From JAGBWK01 sp964544595 (GTDB lineage Bacteria; Bacteroidota; Bacteroidia; Bacteroidales; Muribaculaceae), in NCBI GenBank assembly GCA_964544595.1, contig CAZJBM010000011.1:1-64000 (forward strand): a DNA stretch of 64,000 bases, written 5' to 3'. Below, in pieces: positions 9,865-18,796 of this stretch. Under the pieces are notes generated by a model, which ran no database searches, was not told the origin of the DNA, and worked only from the letters and a program-made list of their open reading frames with translations. Made by a program: the position numbers and the translations under genes. Every line of letters starts with the position of its first letter. Within the stretch, counting starts at the first letter, position 1.

Positions 9865-9879
9865 ATATTAATGTAGATT

Positions 9880-10866
9880 ATGGAGTTTGCTCATCCAAAA
9901 ATATTATTTCTTCTCATATTAGTTCCTGCGCTAACCGCATGGTATATTTTCCGGCGAAAGGGTGCTAACGCGACAGTGGCCGTATCTTCTTCGGCTCCGT
10001 TCGCAGGGATGCGTACATCGCTCCGCGCGACGCTTCGCCACTCCTTGTTCGCGCTAAACATGATTGCCATGAGTTGCATGATAGTGGCTTTAGCCCGCCC
10101 TCAGACTTACGATTCGTGGCATAATTCGCGCGTGGAAGGCACCGATATCGTTTTGGCAATGGACATTTCGACCTCAATGCTCGCCAAGGACTTTGACCCG
10201 AACCGTCTCACTGCTGCAAAGCAAGTGGCCACTACATTCATCTCTGGCCGTGAAAATGACAATATGGGGCTCGTGATCTTCGCTGGCGAGAGCCTCACGG
10301 CCGTGCCACTTACATCTGACCGCGCTACCCTACTCAATTATGTGGCTTCGATCAATACTAATCTTCTTGCCGACGGCACTGCCATAGGCGACGGCTTGGC
10401 GACCGCCATTAATCGTATCAAAGGTGGTAAGGCAAAGAGCAAAAGCATCATTCTGCTTACTGACGGCACCAACAACCGCGGCGTCGTTATGCCCCTTACC
10501 GCTGCTGATCTTGCCGCAAAAGAGGGCATAAAAGTCTATACGATCGGTATCGGCTCTAACGGAACGGCTGAATTCCCCGTCAGCGACTATTTCGGGCGCA
10601 TTACATATCAGCGTATGCCGGTAGTTATTGATGAGAATACGCTGAAGTCAATTGCCGACCGCACCGGAGGTAAATACTTCAAAGCTACCAACGAAATGGC
10701 GCTCGCCAATATCTTCGATGAAATCGACAAGATGGAAAAGACCACTTTCGACATCCGTCAGTTCTCCCATACCGAGGACAACTATATGATATGGGCTGTC
10801 GTCGCTTTTATCTGCCTCGCTGCAAGCGTCGTTTTGAAACAAACCGTTTTTCGTACATTCCCGTAA
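9880..10866 (+). CDS. batA: BatA, membrane VWA-domain aerotolerance protein
   Basis: 328 aa. The N-terminus MEFAHPKILFLLILVPAL is a membrane segment; a second helix lies near residues 55-72. The periplasmic VWA domain carries a full MIDAS motif (AMDISTSML, about residues 92-100, plus LLTDGTNN). A C-terminal helix (about 300-318) closes the domain, as in other BatA/BatB proteins. It is a close paralogue of BatB downstream. In Bacteroides fragilis, loss of bat genes was linked to oxygen sensitivity; the molecular role remains unsettled. Confidence 0.92.
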   Translation: MEFAHPKILFLLILVPALTAWYIFRRKGANATVAVSSSAPFAGMRTSLRATLRHSLFALNMIAMSCMIVALARPQTYDSWHNSRVEGTDIVLAMDISTSMLAKDFDPNRLTAAKQVATTFISGRENDNMGLVIFAGESLTAVPLTSDRATLLNYVASINTNLLADGTAIGDGLATAINRIKGGKAKSKSIILLTDGTNNRGVVMPLTAADLAAKEGIKVYTIGIGSNGTAEFPVSDYFGRITYQRMPVVIDENTLKSIADRTGGKYFKATNEMALANIFDEIDKMEKTTFDIRQFSHTEDNYMIWAVVAFICLAASVVLKQTVFRTFP

Positions 10867-10925
10867 TCAGCGTCAGCTGTTTATGACTATTAATACTATA
10901 AGTTAACGATATAAATATTTTTATT

Positions 10926-11948
10926 TTGGACTTTGCTTATCCTAAAATACTATATTTGCTCTTTTTAGTGCCTGTAGTGGTAGGGCTGTATATGCTTTCC
11001 CGCTATAGCAGGCAGAAGAAGATAGCCCTGTATGGTCGTCCTGATCAGGTCGCGAAGCTCATGCCGATGGCCTCGAAATACACTCCAGTAATTAAGATAA
11101 TACTCCAATCGCTAGCTTTGGCCTCCTTGATAGTCGCCCTCGCCCGCCCGAGAGGGGGAGACCGCGAGGCTACTGATGAGCGACGCGGCATTGAGGTTAT
11201 GATAGCTTTCGACGTGTCGCGATCGATGCTTGCTTCGTCGACCGATGACCCCTCCGGCATTTCCCGCCTTCAAAGAGCAAAGTTTCTCCTTTCGCATCTG
11301 ATAGACCATCTTAAAGATGATAAGGTAGGACTTGTGATTTTCGCGGGAGAGAGCTACACTCAGCTCCCGATAACCAATGATTTCATTTCGGCGAAAATGT
11401 ATATCGACGAGCTTTCGCCAGAAATGATACCCACGCAAGGCACAGACATTGGCACCGCAATCCAGATGTGCCTCAACGGGTTCACTCCCCAAAGCGACGT
11501 AAGCAAAGCTATTGTGCTTATAACTGATGCCGAAGATCATATCGCACAAGCGGAGGATATGGCTAAAAACGCATACAAATCGGGCGTTCAGGTAGATGTC
11601 ATAGGCATTGGCACTCCCGCAGGTGCTCCTATCCCCACAGCTAACGGCTACCTCACGGATTCACAAGGCAATAATGTGATCACAGCGCTTAACCCCGATG
11701 CTGCGCAAGCGATAGCTAAAGCCGGCGGGGGCATATATGTCGACGGCAGCTCTTCAGGCGCGGTAAAAGAGATAGAGTCTTATCTTGATAAGCTTGAAAA
11801 ATCTGATTTAGGCAAAGTGAATTACAAAGCAAGCGCAGAGAAATTCCCGATTTTCATTTGGATAGCTTTCATACTCCTCGTGGCCGATCAATTTATTTTC
11901 GACCGCAAAATCAAGTGGTTGTCAAAAATCAACTTCTTCTCACGTTGA
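10926..11948 (+). CDS. batB: BatB, membrane VWA-domain aerotolerance protein
   Basis: 340 aa from a TTG at 10926-10928, chosen because the resulting N-terminus MDFAYPKILYLLFLVPVVV aligns residue for residue with that of BatA. Two N-terminal membrane helices precede a VWA domain with MIDAS AFDVSRSML and ITDAEDH. A C-terminal helix (FPIFIWIAFILLVADQFIF) follows. It lies 59 bp after batA, the largest gap in the operon. The tandem BatA/BatB pair looks like an old duplication with the two domains now well diverged. Confidence 0.9.
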   Translation: MDFAYPKILYLLFLVPVVVGLYMLSRYSRQKKIALYGRPDQVAKLMPMASKYTPVIKIILQSLALASLIVALARPRGGDREATDERRGIEVMIAFDVSRSMLASSTDDPSGISRLQRAKFLLSHLIDHLKDDKVGLVIFAGESYTQLPITNDFISAKMYIDELSPEMIPTQGTDIGTAIQMCLNGFTPQSDVSKAIVLITDAEDHIAQAEDMAKNAYKSGVQVDVIGIGTPAGAPIPTANGYLTDSQGNNVITALNPDAAQAIAKAGGGIYVDGSSSGAVKEIESYLDKLEKSDLGKVNYKASAEKFPIFIWIAFILLVADQFIFDRKIKWLSKINFFSR

Positions 11949-11987
11949 TATTTAGTCTAAAACAACTTATTATTTGACTTGTATTAA

Positions 11988-12854
11988 ATGTATCGTTTCT
12001 CACTACCATTAATAATGTTGCTCAGTCTGGTGTCATGCAATAATAATATGGACGACGCGGCGTTCACTCTCGATAATGTCAACACAACGAAGCGAGAGCG
12101 TCGTAACGTCAATGAAGGCAACGCGATGTATTCCGAAAACGAGTATCTCAAATCAATCGAAAACTATAATAAGGCCCTGACATTGAATCCCCATAGCGAG
12201 CTTGTGCTGTATAATCTCGCCGACGCGATGTATGCCTACTCCCGACAACTTCAAGTTAAGCAGCCGGAGCAGCCTGCCGCTTCCTCAGGAGTCGATTTGT
12301 CGCAGGCCGACGGCAATGCCGCAAGCGCCAATCAGGAGGACAAATCAGCCTTATTGGCAAACTATTCTCAGAAAGCCGACAGTATCTTCAGGATGCTCGC
12401 AAGCGGTGCCTACAACTCTCTGATTAAGGAATACGCGTCGTACAACGCCGGAAACATCGCTTACAACGATAAGAACTATACTCTCAGCATCGAGATGTAT
12501 AAATCGGCATTACGTCTGAACCCCGATAATGAGAATGCTCGTCAGAATCTACGCCTGGCGCAACTCAAACTTCAAGATCAGCAGCAGAATCAAAACAACG
12601 ACAATCAAGACCAAGACAAGGATCAGGATAAGGAAAAAGATAAAGAAAAGGATAAGCAGCAAGACCAGCCGAATCAGGATCAGCAGCAAAACCAAAATCA
12701 GCAGCCCCAACAGCCCCAGCCACCCCAACAAATTTCTGATCAAAACGCCGAGCAGATTCTAAAAGCGATGGAGAATGCCGAGCGCGACACCCGTCAAAGA
12801 CTTGAAAAGCAGCCGAAGCGGATCAATCCCAAATATATCGAGAAGCCCTGGTAA
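11988..12854 (+). CDS. batC: BatC, TPR lipoprotein with a charged low-complexity tail
   Basis: 288 aa. The N-terminus MYRFSLPLIMLLSLVSC ends in a lipobox-like LVSC, suggesting a lipoprotein. TPR-like helices cover about residues 40-75 (GNAMYSENEYLKSIENYNKA) and 150-195 (YNAGNIAYNDKNYTLSIEMY). Residues about 197-250 are an extremely biased Gln/Asn/Asp/Lys/Pro tract (runs such as DKDQDKEKDKEKDK) without domain structure. A short C-terminal piece follows (NAEQILKAMENAERDTRQR). The gap to batB is 39 bp and to batD 32 bp. TPR plus operon position identify it as BatC. Confidence 0.87.
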   Translation: MYRFSLPLIMLLSLVSCNNNMDDAAFTLDNVNTTKRERRNVNEGNAMYSENEYLKSIENYNKALTLNPHSELVLYNLADAMYAYSRQLQVKQPEQPAASSGVDLSQADGNAASANQEDKSALLANYSQKADSIFRMLASGAYNSLIKEYASYNAGNIAYNDKNYTLSIEMYKSALRLNPDNENARQNLRLAQLKLQDQQQNQNNDNQDQDKDQDKEKDKEKDKQQDQPNQDQQQNQNQQPQQPQPPQQISDQNAEQILKAMENAERDTRQRLEKQPKRINPKYIEKPW

Positions 12855-12886
12855 TAGGCATATTCTCGTTAATAATTTCAACTATT

Positions 12887-14710
12887 ATGAACAGGTTAAG
12901 TTTGACTTTAGTCTCGCTTATGGCCGTAATGACAGCCTTTGGGCAGTCATTTAAGGTCATTCCGCCGACGGAGGCGTATGCCGGCGAGAATTTCCGCATA
13001 GTTTATCGCCTTACCAATGCCGAAGGCGATTCAAAGAATATCCCTCAGGTTAATGGCTGCACACTCATTTACGGGCCGGCCGTGTCAACCTCCTATTCCA
13101 CCCAGATAATCAATGGTCGTCAAAGCTCCCAATCGACTGTCGATTATTCATACACTTATCAAGCGCCCAAAGCCGGAACATATACGATTCCGGCTGCATC
13201 GGTTATGGTGGGAGGAAAGAAACTGTCGACTTCCTCAGTTCAGTTCACCGTTAATGCCGCTCGCGCGAACACATCTTCTTCACAACAATCCTCGCCCCGC
13301 GCTCAACAGCCTTCGATGCCTCAGCTTCCGCCCGCGTCTCGCAACAGCATCTCAAAGGATGATATGTTTGTGAAGGTAGTGACGAATAAAACTTCGGTTT
13401 ATGAGCAAGAAGCAATAGAATGTTCAATAAAGCTCTATACCAGGTATGCTAATATAATCAGTTTCTCGCAAACCTCGCCTCCTAAATACGACGGCTTCCT
13501 TATCGAAGAACTCAACATCGAGCCGACATTGAATCGCGAAGAAACCGTCAACGGTAAGGTTTATCATACCGCAACTCTTAAGAAGGTTATTCTTTTCCCT
13601 CAGAAATCGGGATCGTTGACCGTGGCAACCGGTACATACGATCTGTTGTTGCAGACTTATCAGACCATCAATACTGGGTTTGCGATATATACCGTGCCAG
13701 GCGATCAGTTCCATACCGATTTGCGCGAGTATAAGCAGACCATCCACGTGACGCCTCTCCCCGACCCCAAGCCGACAGGATTTAATGGTGCCGTAGGTAC
13801 GTTCACCTACAGCAGTTCCCTCTCAAGCGACAAACTTCGTACAGGCGAAGCAGCCTCGCTCACCCTAAATATCAACGGTACGGGCAACATCAAATATCTT
13901 AAATTGCCGACAGTTGAGTTTCCCTCAGATTTTGAGCAATACACTCCTACCCAGGATTACGATACCCGCGTGGCCGGAGCGTCTGTAACGGGATCAATGG
14001 TTGCCAAATATGTTTTCGTGCCCGCCGAAACAGGTAAATTCACACTCAATGCTCCACAATTCGTTTACTTTGACCCTGAGAAACGGACTTATGTCACGCT
14101 TCCAGGCACAGATTACCCTATCGACGTCGCTAAAGGTGTTTCGGTGAAACATAGCGGTGACCAAAAGGATATATCGCTGCGCAATGCCGACATTCTTCAT
14201 ATTCAATTAGGCAATAAGCATCAGAGTCTCACACATTCATATTTCGCGCTTAGCGCGCTTTATTGGCTTGTTTACATATTGTTGATAGTCGCCTTCGTAG
14301 CTGTAATCATATATATGCGCAAACGAGCAAAGATGTATGCCGACACTAAGGGCCTCAAATATGCAAAAGCAAACAAGGTGGTGAAAAAACGCCTTGAGCT
14401 TGCCGAAAAATACCTGAAGGCTGATAAACGCGACGCCTTCTACGACGCTATCCTGAAGGCCATGTGGGGATATTTCAGCGATAAAATGGGAATTCCCGTA
14501 TCAGAGCTTAACCGCGAAAACGTGAAGGATGAACTAATTAAACTCGGCGCCGGGGAGGATATATATAATGAAGCGCTCTGGATTCTCGACGAATGTGAAA
14601 TGGCTCGTTATACTCCCCAGTCGCAGCTTGCACCGCTCAATGAGGTGTATAAAAAGACTTCCTCTACTATCAGAGAGCTCGAATCTATTAAAAAAGCCCA
14701 AGCAAAATGA
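12887..14710 (+). CDS. batD: BatD, aerotolerance protein
   Basis: 607 aa. A signal peptide (about residues 1-20) is followed by Ig-like beta domains typical of BatD (FKVIPPTEAYAGENFRIVYRL at the start, then repeats ending near 420). A Ser/Gln/Pro-rich linker lies at about 127-155. A single membrane helix (about 455-478, LYWLVYILLIVAFVAVIIYM) leads to a cytoplasmic helical tail of about 120 residues with KADKRDAFYDAILKAMWGYF. BatD is thought to assemble with BatA and BatB in the inner membrane. Its stop overlaps the batE start by 4 bp (ATGA), implying translational coupling. Confidence 0.92.
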   Translation: MNRLSLTLVSLMAVMTAFGQSFKVIPPTEAYAGENFRIVYRLTNAEGDSKNIPQVNGCTLIYGPAVSTSYSTQIINGRQSSQSTVDYSYTYQAPKAGTYTIPAASVMVGGKKLSTSSVQFTVNAARANTSSSQQSSPRAQQPSMPQLPPASRNSISKDDMFVKVVTNKTSVYEQEAIECSIKLYTRYANIISFSQTSPPKYDGFLIEELNIEPTLNREETVNGKVYHTATLKKVILFPQKSGSLTVATGTYDLLLQTYQTINTGFAIYTVPGDQFHTDLREYKQTIHVTPLPDPKPTGFNGAVGTFTYSSSLSSDKLRTGEAASLTLNINGTGNIKYLKLPTVEFPSDFEQYTPTQDYDTRVAGASVTGSMVAKYVFVPAETGKFTLNAPQFVYFDPEKRTYVTLPGTDYPIDVAKGVSVKHSGDQKDISLRNADILHIQLGNKHQSLTHSYFALSALYWLVYILLIVAFVAVIIYMRKRAKMYADTKGLKYAKANKVVKKRLELAEKYLKADKRDAFYDAILKAMWGYFSDKMGIPVSELNRENVKDELIKLGAGEDIYNEALWILDECEMARYTPQSQLAPLNEVYKKTSSTIRELESIKKAQAK

Positions 14711-15489
14711 AACGTATAATCTCACTCATATTTTTGGCTATCACGCTTGCGGCCGTCGCCGCTCCGTCTTCTTCACTCGCCGAGCAGGGTGACGAGGCTT
14801 ATTCTAATCGCGACTATTCAAAAGCGGCTGAGCTTTACGAGCAATCAATCAAGAGCGAAGGCACATCGTCGGATATATATTATAATCTCGGCAACGCTTA
14901 TTATCGTCTCGACTCCCTTTCAGGCGCCGTCATCGCTTATGAACGCGCGCTTAAACTCGATCCGACCAATTCCGACGCGCGTTGGAATCTCGAATTTGTG
15001 CGTACGAAGCTCGCTGACGCCCAGGGCGACTCATCTTCCTACTCAACGTTATTTATTGAAAAGACCATGCGGTTGATGACCGGAAACGGATGGGCTGTTA
15101 CCTCTATATTTTTCTTCGCGATTTTTTTAGCGTTTGCAGCACTTTACATCTTATCGCAGAATGAAAAATTAAGAAAAGTGTCGTTTTTCTCCGGATTAGG
15201 TGTGTTGGCTATAACAGTCACGTCGGTGGTCATAACAATTATGGTCACAGCTCGCCAAACTGATGATTCTCAAGCCGTGATCACAGTCAACAGCTCTCAG
15301 CTTTCAACCTCTCCCGCCACGCCTATCAATAACACTCAGCAAGCATTCGTGCTTCATGAAGGCACCAAAGTAGAGGTTATAGATTCGGTTGCTACTCCGA
15401 TGGACGCGACTTCGTCGATGTGGTATGAAGTAAAAGTCGGGTCGGATCACCGCGCCTGGATCGCGAAGGATCACGTCGTGTTTATCTGA
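14707..15489 (+). CDS. batE: BatE, TPR and SH3-domain membrane protein
   Basis: 260 aa. A signal peptide (about 1-22) is followed by TPR repeats (GDEAYSNRDYSKAAELYEQS and YYNLGNAYYRLDSLSGAVIAY). Two membrane helices follow at about residues 128-148 (WAVTSIFFFAIFLAFAALYIL) and 160-180. The C-terminus is a bacterial SH3-like domain (about 205-260) that ends in WYEVKVGSDHRAWIAKDHVVFI-type strands. This is the canonical BatE order and it closes the operon; the start lies in the last codons of batD. SH3 domains of this type often bind cell-wall or extracytoplasmic peptide ligands. Confidence 0.9.
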   Translation: MKRIISLIFLAITLAAVAAPSSSLAEQGDEAYSNRDYSKAAELYEQSIKSEGTSSDIYYNLGNAYYRLDSLSGAVIAYERALKLDPTNSDARWNLEFVRTKLADAQGDSSSYSTLFIEKTMRLMTGNGWAVTSIFFFAIFLAFAALYILSQNEKLRKVSFFSGLGVLAITVTSVVITIMVTARQTDDSQAVITVNSSQLSTSPATPINNTQQAFVLHEGTKVEVIDSVATPMDATSSMWYEVKVGSDHRAWIAKDHVVFI

Positions 15490-15654
15490 CCGTTTAGGTT
15501 TGGACATGATATAAAAAGCTAAAGAATAATCAATTAGCAAGCTGATTTCAGTTGTTTATGCTATATAACATAAAAAATAAGTGAATGAATATTTGCTTTA
15601 CTGAAATTTTATTGATAATTTAGCAACAAATTAAAATTTGCTACTGCGATTCTA

Positions 15655-15662
15655 TACATTTG
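15655..15662 (+). promoter_or_regulatory. -7 element for the small DNA-binding-like gene
   Basis: A perfect TACATTTG lies 42 bp before the ATG at 15705. A TTTG at 15637-15640 lies only 14 bp upstream, shorter than the usual 19-21 bp, so the -33 assignment is doubtful. Confidence 0.45.
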
Positions 15663-15704
15663 CAGTCGCGATAAAACGAATTACTCATTTAAAATTTGAA
15701 TATC

Positions 15705-15962
15705 ATGACTAAGACTATCTCCTTCAACGAGCTTCGTCGCCTTAAAGACAGTTTGCCCGACGGTTCAATGCATCGCATTGCGGATGAACTCCATACAACT
15801 GTTCAGACAGTCAGAAATTATTTCGGTGGCACAAACTACGAATTCGGTAAGAACGCAGGCGTGCATATCGAGCCGGGTCCCGACGGGGGTATAGTGGTTC
15901 TTGATGATACTACTATATATGATATGGCCATGAAGATTCTTCGTGAGGCTGAAGAAAAGTAA
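15705..15962 (+). CDS. Small conserved DNA-binding-like protein
   Basis: 85 aa from the ATG at 15705 (MTKTISFNELRRLKDSLP). An in-frame TTG at 15696 would add three residues but is less likely. The segment GSMHRIADELHTTVQTVRNYFGG (about 20-42) looks like a helix-turn-helix: an Ala-centred first helix, a turn, then TVQTVRNYF as recognition helix. The second half has HIEPGPDGGIVVLDDTTIYDMAMKIL. It is isolated between the bat operon and the USP gene with its own -7 element. I recognise it as a protein type common in Bacteroidales but know no function; a transcription or nucleoid role is inference. Confidence 0.75.
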   Translation: MTKTISFNELRRLKDSLPDGSMHRIADELHTTVQTVRNYFGGTNYEFGKNAGVHIEPGPDGGIVVLDDTTIYDMAMKILREAEEK

Positions 15963-16002
15963 TTATTGCTTTAAGCATTTACTTTTATTTTCACGTTTTA
16001 TA

Positions 16003-16063
16003 AAATAATGAGCGCGTGTAGGGATTATGAGCAATGCTCTAAATTACCTTCGCGCGCTTATTT
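16003..16063 (+). other. Imperfect inverted repeat between two genes
   Basis: AAATAA-tga-GCGCG at 16003-16016 can pair with CGCGC-gc-TTATTT at 16051-16063 around a 34-nt loop. The loop holds a further small hairpin, GAGCaatGCTC. There is no clear T-run on either strand, so it is not a canonical terminator. It lies in the leader of the USP gene or the trailer of the upstream gene. Confidence 0.3.
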
Positions 16064-16136
16064 CAAATTTTCTCGCTCCACATAACATTATCACTTTTCG
16101 GCGCGGATTCTTTTTTAACAACTAAAACAAATTCAG

Positions 16137-17255
16137 ATGTCAGACGACAGATTGATCACCGTCGCAATACACACCTACGATAAGGCTGTTGCCCTTAAAA
16201 ACCTTCTTGAGCATGAGGGAGTCGCGGCTGTGTTGCAGAATGTCAACCTCTCTGCTCCGGTCGTTTCATCGGGTGTAAGAGTACGTATAAAAGAGTCCGA
16301 TTTGCCTCTCGCGCTGAGAATAATCGAGAATTACGATATTTTCATTGATAACGCCGCAGCCGATTCAGAGCATCTGAAGACCGTATTAGTGCCGATTGAT
16401 TTCTCCGACTATTCGCTGAGAGCGGCCAAGGTTGCATTCGACGTGGCCGCGCGTCATTCTGCTAAAATCGTGTTGCTCCATTCGTTTATCAATCCCGCGC
16501 TTTCAAAACGCCTGCAATTAACCGAAGCTCTCTCTTTCGAGTTCTCCGAGACGCAGGAAATCGCCCGTATACTCATTAAGGAGGCGAAAGACTCAATGGA
16601 CAAGTTTGAGTCGGCCGTGAAGCTTCTGATCAAGAATGGCGAACTTCCGCCCGTGAAATTTTCAAGCGAGATTCACGAGGGCGTGCCTGAGGATGTGATT
16701 CGCGATACGGCAAAGCGCATTAATCCTATGCTTATAGTCATGGGTACACGCGGCGCTGAGCGAAAGGAAGAGGAACTTATAGGCAGCGTCACGGCTGAAT
16801 TGCTCGATTCGTGCCGCTATGCCGTCCTGACCGTGCCTGAAGGCACGACGCTTCGCAAAATCACGGATTTTAATCATATCATTTTCTTCAGCAATCTGGA
16901 GCAGGAAGACATTCTCGCGATGGAGCAACTTTATAGGCTCTTCAAGGATCTGGCAGTGGAAATCACCATTGCTCATATTCCAGGAAAGAAAGACAGGCAT
17001 GACAGCCACCCCGACGCCATTGAGAGCTTACTGCGCTACTGCCGCCAGCATTATCCCGGTTTCTCGTTCAAGGTTGAGCATCTTCGCCTCGACTCTGTGA
17101 TTGAAGATTTTAAACACGTGGCATTAGAGAGCCACGTCAACCTCATTGTGTTGCCGAATAAAAAACGCAATGTGTTTGTTAGATTTTTCAATCCTTCGTT
17201 GGCTCACCGTTTGCTGCTTCACGCCGATGTACCGATGCTCGTTATACCTGTGTGA
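16137..17255 (+). CDS. DUF2007-like plus tandem universal stress protein
   Basis: 372 aa cytoplasmic protein. Residues 1-72 (LITVAIHTYDKAVALKNLLEHEG... LALRIIENYDIF) look like the DUF2007 putative signal-transducing domain. Residues about 80-235 form a universal stress domain (TVLVPIDFSDYSLRAAKVAFDVA, and the nucleotide-site motif MGTRGAERKEEELIGSVTAELL). Residues about 240-372 form a second, more degenerate USP domain ending in VLPNKKRN..ADVPMLVIPV. The first USP domain keeps a G-2x-G-9x-G-like site and may bind ATP; the second lacks clear glycines. The gene stands alone; the fusion suggests a sensor or adaptor role, which is inference. Confidence 0.82.
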   Translation: MSDDRLITVAIHTYDKAVALKNLLEHEGVAAVLQNVNLSAPVVSSGVRVRIKESDLPLALRIIENYDIFIDNAAADSEHLKTVLVPIDFSDYSLRAAKVAFDVAARHSAKIVLLHSFINPALSKRLQLTEALSFEFSETQEIARILIKEAKDSMDKFESAVKLLIKNGELPPVKFSSEIHEGVPEDVIRDTAKRINPMLIVMGTRGAERKEEELIGSVTAELLDSCRYAVLTVPEGTTLRKITDFNHIIFFSNLEQEDILAMEQLYRLFKDLAVEITIAHIPGKKDRHDSHPDAIESLLRYCRQHYPGFSFKVEHLRLDSVIEDFKHVALESHVNLIVLPNKKRNVFVRFFNPSLAHRLLLHADVPMLVIPV

Positions 17256-17344
17256 TTAACATTTCCTTATCTCTAATCCGCATGAAAGCTCCGCTCATAA
17301 AGAGAGTGGATGAAAAGACAAGATAATTCTAAATTATAACAAAA

Positions 17345-18202
17345 ATGTGGATTTTACTCGCCGTCATTTCGGCAACCTGCTTAGGCTTTTACGACATATT
17401 TAAGAAGATTTCGGTTAAAGGCAACAATGTGCTTGCCGTGCTGCTGCTCAATACCGTATTTTCCACCTTATTGATGTCTCCGGTGTTTTTTACCGGGGCA
17501 ACGCTTGGCGAAGGGTATATCGGTCACGCGCAAATCGTATTGAAAGCTATAATAGTGTTGTCGTCGTGGGTACTTGGATATTTCGCCATTAAGCATCTGC
17601 CGCTTACCATTCAGGGCCCGATTAATGCCTCGCGCCCAGTGATTGTGCTGGTTGGCGCGTTGCTTGTGTTTGGCGAGCGACTTAATCTTATACAATGGGC
17701 AGGTATTGCTTTAGGTTTCGCTTCGCTTTTTTTCATATCGCGAGTCGGTAGTAAGGAGGGATTCGCGTTCAAGCGGTCAAAGTGGCTATGGTTCTCGATT
17801 GGAGCAACCGTGCTCGGAGCGGTCAGCGCTCTCTACGATAAGTACCTGCTTCAGTTTTATGAGCCAACATCTGTGCAGGCGTGGTATTCGCTCTATCAGA
17901 TGATAATAATGGGTTGCGTCATCGGCATAATGATAAAATCGGGCCACAATGCGGGAAAATTTCATTGGAGTTGGGCTATTCCCTGTATCTCTCTTTTCCT
18001 CACAATCGCCGATCTGGCATATTTTTACTCGTTGAGCCTCGATGGTTCAATGATTTCTATTGTGTCGATGATACGTCGAGGCAGCGTGGTCGTTTCCTTC
18101 TTCTATGGCGTTATCGCGCTCCACGAAACCCACGTGAAGGAGAAACTGATTGACCTCGGCATACTCCTCGTGAGCCTTATACTTCTTGTGATAGGCAGCT
18201 GA
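17345..18202 (+). CDS. EamA/DMT-family transporter
   Basis: 285 aa integral membrane protein with about ten hydrophobic segments arranged as two EamA repeats. The first repeat ends near residue 135 with VLVGALLVFGERLNLIQWAGIALGF, the typical repeat-end signature (GE near the end of a helix). The second ends with YGVIALHETHVKEKLIDLGILLVSLILLVIG. This family of drug/metabolite transporters has very diverse substrates; none can be inferred here. The stop codon abuts the stop of the convergent coaE with no gap. Confidence 0.85.
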   Translation: MWILLAVISATCLGFYDIFKKISVKGNNVLAVLLLNTVFSTLLMSPVFFTGATLGEGYIGHAQIVLKAIIVLSSWVLGYFAIKHLPLTIQGPINASRPVIVLVGALLVFGERLNLIQWAGIALGFASLFFISRVGSKEGFAFKRSKWLWFSIGATVLGAVSALYDKYLLQFYEPTSVQAWYSLYQMIIMGCVIGIMIKSGHNAGKFHWSWAIPCISLFLTIADLAYFYSLSLDGSMISIVSMIRRGSVVVSFFYGVIALHETHVKEKLIDLGILLVSLILLVIGS

Positions 18203-18796
18203 TCAGAGCGAGCTTAGAAGTGCTGAGATTTGTGGCAGTAATGGCTGGTCGCCGCTGTTGTCGATATATAATGTGTTGGGGTGAGGAGAGAATTCTTCGA
18301 TAGTCTGCGACTCGATGCGACGCACCACGTCTTCTCTTTTGAAACCATTTCGATGCATTACCCTCTCGACACGTATTTCTACGGGTGCGGTCACTTCCAC
18401 GACGTAATCGACCATTTTGTCTATGCCGCTTTGATAAAGAATAGCGGTCTCGACAAATACTGGTTTCCCATTAGTCGCCTTGTATTCGTTCCATTGCTCA
18501 ATATCCTTTTTTACCGCTCCATGAACGATAGTGTTGAGTACGTTGAGCTTCTCTGGCGAAGAAAACACAATTTCGGCGAGTAGCTTGCGGTTGATGGTGA
18601 AGTCGTTGTTTATTACATTTTCGCTAATTAGCTTTCGGAGTGACTCTTTTATTTCGGTCGACTCATCCATAAGCCTTTTTGCCTCGCGGTCGCAGTCATA
18701 GACATCATAGCCAAGCAGGCGTAGAATCTTTGCCACTACCGACTTTCCGCTCCCAATGCCACCTGAAATGGCTATTACCTTATTGTGGTTGCGCAT
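18203..18796 (-). CDS. coaE: Dephospho-CoA kinase
   Basis: 197 aa. Last step of CoA synthesis: ATP-dependent phosphorylation of the ribose 3'-OH of dephospho-CoA. P-loop SGGIGSGKS at residues 11-19; the CoaE-specific DCDREAKRLMD (about 34-44) and the lid/CoA region VEVTAPVEIRVERVMHRNG with R residues (about 137-156) are present. The start codon lies 17 bp inside the upstream ybbR-like gene, consistent with coupled translation at the end of the nusB-yajC-ybbR-coaE operon. Length is normal. Confidence 0.93.
   Translation of the reverse strand: MRNHNKVIAISGGIGSGKSVVAKILRLLGYDVYDCDREAKRLMDESTEIKESLRKLISENVINNDFTINRKLLAEIVFSSPEKLNVLNTIVHGAVKKDIEQWNEYKATNGKPVFVETAILYQSGIDKMVDYVVEVTAPVEIRVERVMHRNGFKREDVVRRIESQTIEEFSPHPNTLYIDNSGDQPLLPQISALLSSL

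Noticed and set aside
12549..12743. Very hydrophobic minus-strand frame that looks like a membrane peptide
   Set aside because: It is the complement of the Lys/Asp/Gln-rich tract of batC, which mechanically reads as Leu/Ile/Val-rich; no start region or context supports it.
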